A stretch of DNA of 15,059 nt from Armatimonadota bacterium (GTDB lineage Bacteria > Armatimonadota > Armatimonadia > Armatimonadales > Armatimonadaceae), in the NCBI GenBank assembly GCA_030833025.1, contig JAURHZ010000023.1, positions 1-15,059 on the forward strand. Direction: 5' to 3'. This document shows positions 6,616-14,354 of this stretch, piece after piece (the stretch's first letter is position 1; every line of letters begins with the position of its first letter). The notes beneath the pieces were generated by a model that saw only the letters and a program-made list of their open reading frames with translations, was not told where the DNA came from and did not search any database. Both the position numbers and the translations under genes were made by a program.

Positions 6616-8067
6616 GTGCACGCATCAATCCCCCAACCAACCCTAACCGTAACGAATCTAGTACTCGGTTACGGCGGGAAGCCAGTTGTGGATGACTTTT
6701 CACTCTCAGTTCAATGTGGTGAACTGCACGCCTTAGCTGGAGAAAATGGCGCTGGTAAGACGACTGTCCTCAAGGCAATCGCAGGACTGGTCCCAATAAT
6801 GTCGGGTGATATTGACATTCTCTGTAATGACAATCGTAAAGCCGTCCGGGTTAGCTTTGTCCTTCAACATGATGTACTGCCATCCAATATGACCGTAGGC
6901 GCTTGCATAAAGTGTGCATCGGTTGCGGTCAACGTACTAACAAGTTCCGATGAAGTGGTCCAACTCCTCACCTTGGTTGGCTTACGAGCTTCCCCGCAAA
7001 TCCGAGTTTCTGAATTATCGATGCATCAACGCCAGCTACTACAGCTTGCCTGTGCGCTTGCTTCCAAGCCGGGACTGTTACTTTTAGATGAGCCAACAGC
7101 TGTCATGTCACATGTAGATGCCATACATTTCTGGACTCTCATCCAAGCCGAAGTCAAAAATGGACTGACCGTCGTTATTGCTACGCATAAGTTAGAAGAC
7201 ATTAAAGCCCAATGCTCACGTGTAACGGTAATGCGAGCTGGAAAGCTCATCTTCACACGCCCCACCGATGATATTTCCATCGAGGAGATTATCGGTGGCA
7301 TGGCACCACAATCGAGCTCTCAATCCGAACATCAGCCAACCGCCGCAAAGGAGTTTCATGGGGACCCACTTGTTCGAATTTCAGGCAATGGAGAAGCGCT
7401 AAGCATATATGAACATGAAGTACATGGCATAGCTGGATTGGATGGCTCTGATTACGATAAGTGGTTGAAATCACTGGCTTTGTGTCGCCAGGATGGACTT
7501 ACCGTGCATATGAACGACATCAATATTGACACACTCTCAATCTCTGCGAGACGAAATATGGGCATTGGCTATATTCCTGCAGATCGGCATCTAGATGCAT
7601 TGATTTCGTCAGAGACACTTGGTGTGAATATGAGTTTTGGCCAGCTTCCGAAAAAGGCCCTCGGGGCCTGGTTGCCGCTCCGCAGTACGAACATTGAAGC
7701 AGCTGCAACGGAAGTGATTATGGAAGCCTATGATGTACGTCCGCGTGAAGTCTCGCGCACTGTAAGCACGCTAAGCGGTGGAAATCAACAAAAGTTTCTC
7801 GTAGGTCGGGAGCTGGAGCGTGAAAACAGAGTGCTGGTGATAAACCAACCTACTCGCGGTCTCGATCGTGGTGCCAGCAATGCCATTTCCAGAAATATTA
7901 AGGCAGCATCGAAGCGAGACAAATCAGCAATCCTCGTTTACTCCGATGACCTCACTTTCCTTATGAACACCTGCGACAAGATTAGTATCGTGTCCAATGG
8001 TCGTCTTACGGAAACGAGGCCTGTATCAATGTGGACGGAAACGTCATTAGTGGAGGCGATCATTTAG
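6616..8067 (+). CDS. Double-NBD ABC transporter ATPase, nucleoside/BmpA-linked type (YufO-like)
   Basis: Energises an importer formed with the two permeases downstream. It is a 483-residue fusion of two nucleotide-binding domains, as in YufO, RbsA and MglA. NBD1 has Walker A GENGAGKTT (42-50, K48), Q84, Walker B LLLLDEP with E159, and switch H191. Its signature is LSMHQ (134-138) instead of LSxGQ. NBD2 has a good signature LSGGNQQ (386-392), but its P-loop is replaced by GIAGLDGS (271-278) with no lysine. Its Walker B reads VINQPTRGLD, with Asn-Gln in place of Asp-Glu; Gln here is usual for the family. The GTG at 6616 is chosen over the upstream GTG at 6550: alignment with family N-termini begins just after it, and the extra stretch is Cys-rich and overlaps the promoter. 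No ribosome site precedes 6616. The stop overlaps the permease start as TAGTG. Nucleosides are the likely substrate by family; other substrates are possible. Confidence 0.85.
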   Translation: MHASIPQPTLTVTNLVLGYGGKPVVDDFSLSVQCGELHALAGENGAGKTTVLKAIAGLVPIMSGDIDILCNDNRKAVRVSFVLQHDVLPSNMTVGACIKCASVAVNVLTSSDEVVQLLTLVGLRASPQIRVSELSMHQRQLLQLACALASKPGLLLLDEPTAVMSHVDAIHFWTLIQAEVKNGLTVVIATHKLEDIKAQCSRVTVMRAGKLIFTRPTDDISIEEIIGGMAPQSSSQSEHQPTAAKEFHGDPLVRISGNGEALSIYEHEVHGIAGLDGSDYDKWLKSLALCRQDGLTVHMNDINIDTLSISARRNMGIGYIPADRHLDALISSETLGVNMSFGQLPKKALGAWLPLRSTNIEAAATEVIMEAYDVRPREVSRTVSTLSGGNQQKFLVGRELERENRVLVINQPTRGLDRGASNAISRNIKAASKRDKSAILVYSDDLTFLMNTCDKISIVSNGRLTETRPVSMWTETSLVEAII

Positions 8068-9041
8068 TGAAACACACCACGGTCGCTCTGTCAGTAGTTG
8101 CTTCGGTGATTTGCGTTCTGTTACTGATGTTTCTTCAGCCGGATGTTTTTAAGATTGCCTTTGGCTCACCAGTGGCGATTTTACGGCTGTTGACAATCGC
8201 CACTCCCCTAATGATTACGGGTTTAGCAGTTCATGTATCTCTTACAACTGGGCGTATCCTCATTGCTGGTGAAGGCATATATGCCGCAGGTGGCCTCACG
8301 GTCGCATTGGTCGGAACATCCCTCCCGAACACCCCACTTGGACTGTGGATAGGTCTCGCTGCAGCATTTGCAATCGGTAGCTGTTTCGGATTCCTAATCA
8401 GCTGGCTCCGTGAAGTGAATGGGGTACACGAAGTGATCAGTGGCCTCCTCATCAACTATGTCCTTCAGTTACTAACCCGGTTTCTGGCAAGCGGACCGTT
8501 GCGCGACCCCGCATCCGATGCCCCTCATACGCGAGAGTTACTCTGGACACTGCCTCTAATGACAACGGATGCAGATGTTAATGTGGGGCTTGTTCTGGGA
8601 TGCATTCTTCTCGCAGCCTACATTTATGTACTACATAAGACCACAATCGGACGATATTTCAGATCACTCGGTACGACCGATGGAGTGGCCAATGTGGCTG
8701 GGCTAAACCCCGTTAGGACGCGAATGATGATCATGGCGGGTGCTGCAGGCCTCATTGGACTAGCGGGAGCAATTTCCATTGGGTCTGCGGGTCCATTCCG
8801 GAGGTTTCCAGCCGATTTCTACGGGAGCGGAGTAGGTTTTGATGGTCTAGTTGTAGGGTTACTCGCTGGACCAAGTGCCTGGCTGCTGATTCCATCTACA
8901 TTCCTGATGGGGTGCATATCGCATTTATCTGATGCACTGTCACTGGCAACATCGCTTCCCCGCCAGGTCGGCTCGCTGGTAGGAGCTCTCGTATTTCTTA
9001 CCGCCGCGTTTTTTCGATATCGAAAGCAACCGCGCACCTAA
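8067..9041 (+). CDS. ABC transporter permease 1 (YufP-like, BPD_transp_2 family)
   Basis: Membrane-spanning subunit of the importer. The 324-residue product is almost entirely hydrophobic, with about eight to ten membrane segments. It has the family's mid-protein pattern TGRILIAGEGIYAAGG (corresponding to NIGxEGQ in relatives) and VHEVISGLLINYV (relatives EVISTIMLNY), which locate the coupling region facing the ATPase. The GTG start at 8067 shares its G with the TAG of the ATPase gene. GGAGG at 8052-8056 lies ten bases upstream. An ATG at 8031 in the same frame would overlap the ATPase by 37 bases and add a polar stretch before the first membrane segment, so I reject it. The closest well-known relatives are guanosine and nucleoside importers. 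Confidence 0.85.
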   Translation: MKHTTVALSVVASVICVLLLMFLQPDVFKIAFGSPVAILRLLTIATPLMITGLAVHVSLTTGRILIAGEGIYAAGGLTVALVGTSLPNTPLGLWIGLAAAFAIGSCFGFLISWLREVNGVHEVISGLLINYVLQLLTRFLASGPLRDPASDAPHTRELLWTLPLMTTDADVNVGLVLGCILLAAYIYVLHKTTIGRYFRSLGTTDGVANVAGLNPVRTRMMIMAGAAGLIGLAGAISIGSAGPFRRFPADFYGSGVGFDGLVVGLLAGPSAWLLIPSTFLMGCISHLSDALSLATSLPRQVGSLVGALVFLTAAFFRYRKQPRT

Positions 9042-9068
9042 TCTGCCTGCGAAGGGTATCTTTCCAAC

Positions 9069-9890
9069 ATGACGCTTGTTCCGTGGCTTACGGCAACTAC
9101 AAACCTTGGACTTCCAATTCTACTGGCCGCTACCGGTGGACTTGTCTGCGAAAAATCTGGAACGGCAGCATTATTTCTTGAAGGCACAATGCTGACATCC
9201 GCGTTCATTGCAATTCGTGCCGGAGGTGGAGTTACCGGTTTGATCTACGGGTTGACCGCAGGCGTTGTGGTGACAGGCTTCCACTACTTGCTTGTACATC
9301 GCGCAAATGTCAAGGATGTCGTTGCTGGGGTCGGTCTGAACATGCTTGCACTTGCTGCGACATCGTTTACAGAACGAATTATCCCATCCGCTGAGAGCGT
9401 GCCAACCGTCTCAACAGCTACCGGGGTTATGATCGCGACAGGATGTGTTGTCGCGTTAGCAGGAGGTTGTGCAACCCCCAAAATACGTCTCAAGCTTGAC
9501 ATGACAGGTGAATCAGAGCTCCAAGCACGTATCTTTGGCATCGATACCGTCCGTGTAAAACTACTTTCCCATGTCACAGCCGGCGCTCTCGCAGGGTTAG
9601 GAGGAGCCCTATTGCCCCTAATGGGTATCGGAACATTTGTTGAAAATATGACAAACGGACGAGGCTATTTAGCCCTTGCGGCAATCGTCTTTGGTCGATG
9701 GCAGCTCGCTACCGTTATTGCCGCATCCCTTGGTTTCGCAGCATTAGATGCACTTCAATTGGTTGCAGCGACGCAAGGTATAAAGGTAGACGCCGATGTT
9801 CTTGCCATGGTGCCATATATAGCCGGGCTTTTCGCCCTCTTAATACGGACGAAACGAACCGCCGGGCCTGCTGAACTGTTAAAAGCCTGA
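9069..9890 (+). CDS. ABC transporter permease 2 (YufQ-like, BPD_transp_2 family)
   Basis: Second membrane subunit, 273 residues, probably forming a heterodimer with permease 1. The N-terminal region has the pattern GLVCEKSGTAALFLEGTML (relatives: ERSGVxNLGxEGMM), diagnostic of the second permease in BmpA-linked transporters. NVKDVVAGVGLNMLA (95-109) corresponds to the VxGxALN motif of relatives, and the late segment ARIFGIDTVRVKLL to their ARxxGxxVxxxR. It starts 27 bases past permease 1. An AAGGG lies about ten bases upstream of the ATG, slightly far for an ideal ribosome site. No gene for a BmpA/PnrA substrate-binding lipoprotein precedes or follows in this window, so the receptor must be encoded elsewhere. 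Confidence 0.84.
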   Translation: MTLVPWLTATTNLGLPILLAATGGLVCEKSGTAALFLEGTMLTSAFIAIRAGGGVTGLIYGLTAGVVVTGFHYLLVHRANVKDVVAGVGLNMLALAATSFTERIIPSAESVPTVSTATGVMIATGCVVALAGGCATPKIRLKLDMTGESELQARIFGIDTVRVKLLSHVTAGALAGLGGALLPLMGIGTFVENMTNGRGYLALAAIVFGRWQLATVIAASLGFAALDALQLVAATQGIKVDADVLAMVPYIAGLFALLIRTKRTAGPAELLKA

Positions 9891-9927
9891 TAACACAGAA
9901 AGAATCATTGGCGTAGTTGATGCGCTA

Positions 9928-9942
9928 GTCATCCGGGATGAC
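9928..9942. other. Short hairpin in the convergent gap between permease 2 and lepB
   Basis: The 70-base gap holds GTCAT-CCGGG-ATGAC (9928-9942), a 5-bp stem. TTGGC (9909-9913) and GCCAA (9949-9953) could close it further. No T tract follows on either strand, so it is at best a weak or rho-assisted end signal for the two converging transcripts. Confidence 0.25.
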
Positions 9943-9960
9943 CGTAAAGCCAAGTGAATT

Positions 9961-10890
9961 CTAGGGAGCCTGTAGCAGCTGTACACGGTTAAAGGGAAAC
10001 CAGATCGCTTGCGCCTTACCAACAATGCGCTTCGTCTCGAGCGCTCCCCACATGTGGCTGTCGTGTGAGAAGTTTCGGTTATCACCTAGCATGAACACTT
10101 CATCCTTGCCTATGGTCAAGGTCGGCAACACATAGTCTGGATCTTCACGCGTGTACAGTTCTGCAGCAACTTTGCCGTTTATCAGCGTGCGGCCAGGAGT
10201 AATCTTCAGATCTGATCCTGCATCAATTAACTGCTGTGCCATCGTCACTGTAAGGGATGGTCCGTTAGCCTTTACGTATTCTTGAAGCTTGCTCTTCAGG
10301 TGATTTTGAAAGTCAGCGATACCCATCGGTGCACCGGCATCGATGCTCACACCAGTTTCGAGAAACTTTACGGATCCTTCTTGTGTCGTCAGGATTTCAC
10401 GAAGCAAGCGATGCCAGTCCATGCCAGTCATTGCTATCGCATCGATTTCACGATCACCTGCCATCATTTTGGGTGGCTGGACTTCGATGGTGTCACCTTC
10501 GATTGCAACGCAACGTTTGATGAAGTCAAGTTTCTTGCCATTTGTGGCCGTTGGAGGAGCATCGAAAACGATAATGTCTCCTCGCTGTGGTTTGCCAAGT
10601 CGGTAAGAGATACGGTCGACAACGAGACGGTCATTGACGAGGAGTGTGTTGACCATCGATTCCGTTGGAATGTAGAACGCCTGAGCAACAAACGGCCGAA
10701 TGATCAGAAATGCCAATGCCACAACAAAAGCGCACGTATCGCAGAGATCGGTGACTCCACGGACTAGCGGATGGTCAGTTTTTCGGAAGATGAACCTTAA
10801 GAAGGTTGCCCCAGCGATGATAGCAACGATGATCGGCAGTGGTAGGTTTGCAATTTGGTCAGTGATTGGGGTTGGTGCTTGGTCATTCAT
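9961..10890 (-). CDS. lepB: Signal peptidase I
   Basis: Membrane serine protease that removes signal peptides from exported preproteins. The 309-residue product has two N-terminal hydrophobic segments (about 18-36 and 50-72). Box B is IPTESM with nucleophile S78, box D is KRCVAIEGD with general base K125, and box E is GDNRNFSHDS (269-278). Both catalytic residues are intact. Between boxes D and E lies an insert of about 85-90 residues (roughly 147-235) that looks helical and makes the enzyme longer than the minimal bacterial type of about 180-200. The ATG at 10890 overlaps the kinase gene end by eight bases, so it is probably co-expressed with the two-component genes upstream. It is the last gene before a convergent gap. 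Confidence 0.93.
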   Translation of the reverse strand: MNDQAPTPITDQIANLPLPIIVAIIAGATFLRFIFRKTDHPLVRGVTDLCDTCAFVVALAFLIIRPFVAQAFYIPTESMVNTLLVNDRLVVDRISYRLGKPQRGDIIVFDAPPTATNGKKLDFIKRCVAIEGDTIEVQPPKMMAGDREIDAIAMTGMDWHRLLREILTTQEGSVKFLETGVSIDAGAPMGIADFQNHLKSKLQEYVKANGPSLTVTMAQQLIDAGSDLKITPGRTLINGKVAAELYTREDPDYVLPTLTIGKDEVFMLGDNRNFSHDSHMWGALETKRIVGKAQAIWFPFNRVQLLQAP

Positions 10891-11968
10891 CTTTGGGATC
10901 CGGGTCTACAGCATACGGTTCAGGTTCCGATATTGGCAACCTGACAGTAAAGGTTGACCCTACTCCCAGCTCACTCTCGACGGCAATCGTACCCATATTG
11001 GCCTCAACAATGTGCTTTACGATGGAAAGACCGAGTCCAGTTCCACTTGTTGTGCTTCCCTGATCATTCATCATTTTCCGGGCACGATCAGCACGCCAGA
11101 AGCGCTCGAAGATACGCTCAGTGTCCTCAACCAACATCCCAATACCCGTGTCTGCAACCATCAGAAGTGCGTCCTGACCACTCTGAGCACACGAAACGGT
11201 CACCGTCCCACCGGTTGGTGTGTACTTGATACCATTATCGATAAGGTTGAAAACTACTTGATCTACTTCAGAGTAGTCAGCGCAAATGAATACTTTCGAC
11301 TCAGGCAAGGACAGCGTATATTGCACCCCTCTGCGGTCAGCTACAGACACAAGTCGGTCGTAAACATCCTGTACAACATCACGGAGATCAAAGTGCCCGA
11401 GGGTCCTTATCGTTGACTCAGCCCGGGTAAGTAACAAAAGATCTTCGGAAAGACGAACTAGCCGGTCTACTTCCTTAATAATAGTCCCAAGGAACCTTTC
11501 GGACATTGCAGCGTCGTTTATCGCCCCATAGTTAAGCGTCTCTGCGAGTGCTCTAATACTTGCAAGTGGTGTCCGTAGCTCATGGCTGACATTCGCAACG
11601 AAGTCCGTACGAACAGTACGCAAGTGCTCAATGTCGGTTAAATCCGAGAAAAAGAGCGCTACCAGTGATGATGATTCGCTTCCGCTGCTAACTGCTCGGA
11701 CTTGAAATGTCCGGTCTTTGGTTGAGCGTAAGATAACGGTTATCGGTCCAGCCTGACCGGTTCGTATTGCCTTCTTGGCGAGTTCATCGAGCTGCTTGTT
11801 GCGCGAAATGGCTAGTAAAGACTTACCAGCCAAGCTCTTCCCACGCTTTTTATCAAGGGAAAATAGCCCTTGAGCATGCTTGTTAATGTGCCTTATATCG
11901 CGTTTATGGTCAACGACTAAGAATGGGACATCCAGTGCATCGGACAGCCAAGTCCATCCAGGCCTCAT
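10883..11968 (-). CDS. PhoR-like PAS sensor histidine kinase without membrane segments
   Basis: Autophosphorylates and passes phosphate to the response regulator encoded just upstream. The 361 residues divide into an N-terminal PAS-like domain (about 8-115) and a HisKA dimerisation helix with phosphoacceptor H129 in VSHELRTPLASIRA. The C-terminal ATPase has the N box NLIDNGIKYTP with N245, G1 box DTGIG (273-277), F box ERIFERFWR (284-292) and G2 box GTGLGLS (309-315). All motifs are intact, so it should be active. No hydrophobic segment or HAMP domain is present, so it is predicted to be cytosolic. The ATG at 11968 forms an ATGA overlap with the regulator stop. Its architecture matches the kinase half of PhoR, but the signal is unknown, so I give no gene symbol. 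Confidence 0.9.
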   Translation of the reverse strand: MRPGWTWLSDALDVPFLVVDHKRDIRHINKHAQGLFSLDKKRGKSLAGKSLLAISRNKQLDELAKKAIRTGQAGPITVILRSTKDRTFQVRAVSSGSESSSLVALFFSDLTDIEHLRTVRTDFVANVSHELRTPLASIRALAETLNYGAINDAAMSERFLGTIIKEVDRLVRLSEDLLLLTRAESTIRTLGHFDLRDVVQDVYDRLVSVADRRGVQYTLSLPESKVFICADYSEVDQVVFNLIDNGIKYTPTGGTVTVSCAQSGQDALLMVADTGIGMLVEDTERIFERFWRADRARKMMNDQGSTTSGTGLGLSIVKHIVEANMGTIAVESELGVGSTFTVRLPISEPEPYAVDPDPKDE

Positions 11969-12666
11969 GGCTGAAACTTATATCCAATACCTCTTAGAGT
12001 CAAGAGGTGTACAGGCTTAGATGGTTCGGGTTCAATTTTTTCACGAAGCCAACGAATGTGAACATCAACCGTACGTTCATCAACCACAGCTTCACCGCCC
12101 CAGATACGCTCCAACAAAACGGAACGCTCGAACACGCGACCAGGATGCGTGACCATTAGAGCAAGCACTTCAAATTCTTTGCGGGATAGTTTGACTTCAC
12201 GACCATTGACTGAAACGGACCGTTTATCCGTATCGATGGTCATCCCGAGTGTTGCTGATACGAGCAGTTCGGACACTGGATTCTCATCCGATGTCGACCG
12301 AGAGCGGCGTAGAAGCGCTTTTACACGTGCGATGAGCTCACGCGTAGCAAATGGTTTGAGGATATAGTCATCCGCGCCAAGCTCAAACCCAAGAACTCGG
12401 TCAGATTCAGCAATCCTCGCAGTCAACATGATGATAGGTACGTTACTCCCCTGTTGTCGTATTAGGCGACAGACATCGAATCCAGACCCCTGCGGCAGCA
12501 TGACATCAAGAAGAATCAAGTCAGGCTTTTCTTCCTTGAATATCCTCAGTGCCTCATCTGCATCGGCAGCCGTGACCGTAACATAACCAGCCTGGCGAAG
12601 ATTATACGAAATAACCTCCGAAAGCGTTGGCTCGTCGTCTACGACAAGAATCTTGGCTTCGTTCAT
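11965..12666 (-). CDS. OmpR/PhoB-family response regulator
   Basis: DNA-binding regulator of the adjacent kinase. The receiver domain has acidic pair D10/D11, phosphoacceptor D54 in LILLDVMLP, T82 and K104 in LKPF, a complete active site. The C-terminal winged helix (about 138-233) includes LSRKEFEVLALMVTHPGRVF, the recognition region ERTVDVHIRWLREKIE, and the terminal hairpin TLRGIGYKF. With the ATG at 12666 the product is 233 residues, normal for the family. A TTG at 12687 would add seven residues. Neither start has a ribosome site, so the start is uncertain by that amount. It is the first gene of a regulator-kinase-signal peptidase operon and is divergent from pilB; an inverted repeat lies just upstream. 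Confidence 0.92.
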   Translation of the reverse strand: MNEAKILVVDDEPTLSEVISYNLRQAGYVTVTAADADEALRIFKEEKPDLILLDVMLPQGSGFDVCRLIRQQGSNVPIIMLTARIAESDRVLGFELGADDYILKPFATRELIARVKALLRRSRSTSDENPVSELLVSATLGMTIDTDKRSVSVNGREVKLSRKEFEVLALMVTHPGRVFERSVLLERIWGGEAVVDERTVDVHIRWLREKIEPEPSKPVHLLTLRGIGYKFQP

Positions 12667-12698
12667 CGATTTGATTGTTGCAGTCAATTGCCACAGCT

Positions 12699-12721
12699 GT
12701 CGTTAACCAAAGATTAACGAC
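12699..12721. promoter_or_regulatory. Candidate operator in the divergent regulator/pilB gap
   Basis: GTCGTTAA (12699-12706) and TTAACGAC (12714-12721) are perfect inverted repeats around a 7-base centre. The same bases hold TTAAC as a direct repeat at 12703 and 12714, exactly 11 bp apart. This is the spacing of half-sites bound side by side by OmpR/PhoB-family regulators. The site lies next to the start of such a regulator gene, suggesting autoregulation. ACAGCTGT, an 8-bp palindrome, partly overlaps it at 12693-12700. Confidence 0.5.
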
Positions 12722-12724
12722 TAC

Positions 12725-12730
12725 AGTATA
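12725..12730 (-). promoter_or_regulatory. Candidate -10 box of the two-component operon
   Basis: TATACT on the - strand matches the -10 consensus at 5 of 6 positions. No acceptable -35 lies 16-18 bases upstream, which would fit a promoter that needs an activator. The predicted start near 12718 falls inside the inverted repeat, so binding there would more likely repress. Confidence 0.3.
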
Positions 12731-12800
12731 TTGCCATCTTTTTACAGTCTGTGGGATATTGAACCAGTGACGCCCTATAAGCGTCTATCAACCCCGGCTC

Positions 12801-14354
12801 ATGAACTTTTCCATCACCACATCACCAGAATATGCATTCCCAACCGTGGATTTGAATGAAATCAAACCATCCCCGGACGCGTTAGATGCCGTTCAACCCG
12901 AATTTGCCATCCAGAGACAAGTACTACCCTTCGCAACCGAGAATGGAATTCTCTACGTTGCGATTGGTACCGTTGAGAACCTTGGGGCTGTCGATGAGCT
13001 TGGAATGGTTCTGGGGATGCCTGTTAGGGCCGTCATCGGGGACCCGCAGCGTATCCGCGAACTCATCGAAGAAGTTTTTCTGGAGAAGATACTTTCAGAT
13101 CTTCCGGGTAACTCAGATGGATCTGCTGCAACTGAGATTGATGACACAACCGATCTGGCTGACCTCCAAAAGATGGCCGGTGAGACGGCTGTCGTTCAGA
13201 TGGTTAACCTGATTTTCGCCCAAGCGATTCGTGACGGCGCGAGTGATATTCACATCGAACCCTATGAACGTGAAGTCAAGGTCCGTAGCCGTGTGGATGG
13301 CATGCTCCGAAGCACTTTGAATCCACCTAAGAGGATGCACGCTGCCCTTATCTCCCGCCTCAAGATTTTGGGCGAGATGAATATTGCAGAGCGTCGACTT
13401 CCACAAGATGGTCGCATCAAGCTGGTGATTGCAGGTCGATCCATCGATGTTCGTGTGAGCATTGTTCCGACGGTGTTTGGCGAACGAGCTGTAATGCGTA
13501 TTCTCGACAAGGGTACTGCGATGCTCGGGCTCGAAGAGCTCGGGATGCGTCCGGACTTACTTGCCCACTACCGAGACCTTATCCACACTCCCTACGGTGT
13601 TGTTCTGGTAACCGGCCCAACAGGCTCTGGTAAGTCAACGACACTTTATGCATCTCTACAAGAGATCTGGTCGCCTACAACTAACATCCTCACAATCGAA
13701 GACCCTGTTGAGTACCAAGTCACAGGTATTTCACAGATTCAGGTTCGCCCCAATATCGGACTGACCTTTGCAAGCGGACTTCGCAGCATTGTCCGTCAGG
13801 ACCCGGACGTCATCATGGTTGGTGAAATCCGTGACCATGAAACCGCAGAAATTTCCATCCACGCTGCACTTACAGGTCACCTTGTGTTTAGTACCCTGCA
13901 CACAAATGATGCTCCGGGGTCGATCACTAGAATGCTAGACATGGGCGTAGAGCCATACCTTGTCGCCTCCTCCCTCATTGGAGCTGTGGCCCAGCGTCTC
14001 GTCCGACGCCTGTGTCCAGTGTGCTCTGCTCCTGATACCCCGACGGAAGCGTCACTGCGAGCAATCGGCGTTACACATGAAATGGCAGCCACTGCGACAT
14101 TCCGCCGTGGAACTGGATGCGACAAGTGTCAAAACACTGGTTACAAAGGTCGCCAAGCATTGTATGAACTCTTCCATGTGGATGAACCGATTCGCAGGAT
14201 GACTGTTGAGCGTGCGAACAGTACGCAGCTGCGGGATCATGCGATTGCTGCGTACGGAATGCGTACATTGCTCGGTGATGGTCGCCTATCCGTGATGGAC
14301 GGAAAGACGACTGCGGAAGAAGTGCTGCGTGTTTGCCAGCGTGATGGACTTTAA
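12801..14354 (+). CDS. pilB: Type IV pilus assembly / type II secretion ATPase
   Basis: Hexameric GspE/PilB-family ATPase that powers pilin polymerisation at the inner face of the membrane. The 517 residues show an N-terminal MshEN-like domain (about 1-95), shorter than in typical 550-580-residue PilB proteins. The motor domain has Walker A GPTGSGKST (272-280, K278), the Asp box TIEDPVEY (298-305), Walker B DPDVIMVGEIRD (334-345, E342) and the His box TGHLVFSTLHTND (358-370). The zinc-binding cysteines are C405/C408 and C440/C443. The ATG at 12801 has no clear ribosome site; a TATAAG at 12776 could be a -10. The stop overlaps the pilC start as TAATG, with no pilT in between. A type II secretion role (gspE) cannot be excluded without the pilin genes. 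Confidence 0.93.
   Translation: MNFSITTSPEYAFPTVDLNEIKPSPDALDAVQPEFAIQRQVLPFATENGILYVAIGTVENLGAVDELGMVLGMPVRAVIGDPQRIRELIEEVFLEKILSDLPGNSDGSAATEIDDTTDLADLQKMAGETAVVQMVNLIFAQAIRDGASDIHIEPYEREVKVRSRVDGMLRSTLNPPKRMHAALISRLKILGEMNIAERRLPQDGRIKLVIAGRSIDVRVSIVPTVFGERAVMRILDKGTAMLGLEELGMRPDLLAHYRDLIHTPYGVVLVTGPTGSGKSTTLYASLQEIWSPTTNILTIEDPVEYQVTGISQIQVRPNIGLTFASGLRSIVRQDPDVIMVGEIRDHETAEISIHAALTGHLVFSTLHTNDAPGSITRMLDMGVEPYLVASSLIGAVAQRLVRRLCPVCSAPDTPTEASLRAIGVTHEMAATATFRRGTGCDKCQNTGYKGRQALYELFHVDEPIRRMTVERANSTQLRDHAIAAYGMRTLLGDGRLSVMDGKTTAEEVLRVCQRDGL

Noticed and set aside
9909..9953. Possible bidirectional terminator between permease 2 and lepB
   Set aside because: The stem is only 5 bp, with a second broken stem, and there is no T tract on either strand. 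It is listed only as a weak hairpin.
12667..12687. TTG start adding seven residues to the response regulator
   Set aside because: The conserved receiver domain begins right after the ATG at 12666 and no ribosome site supports TTG. It cannot be fully excluded.
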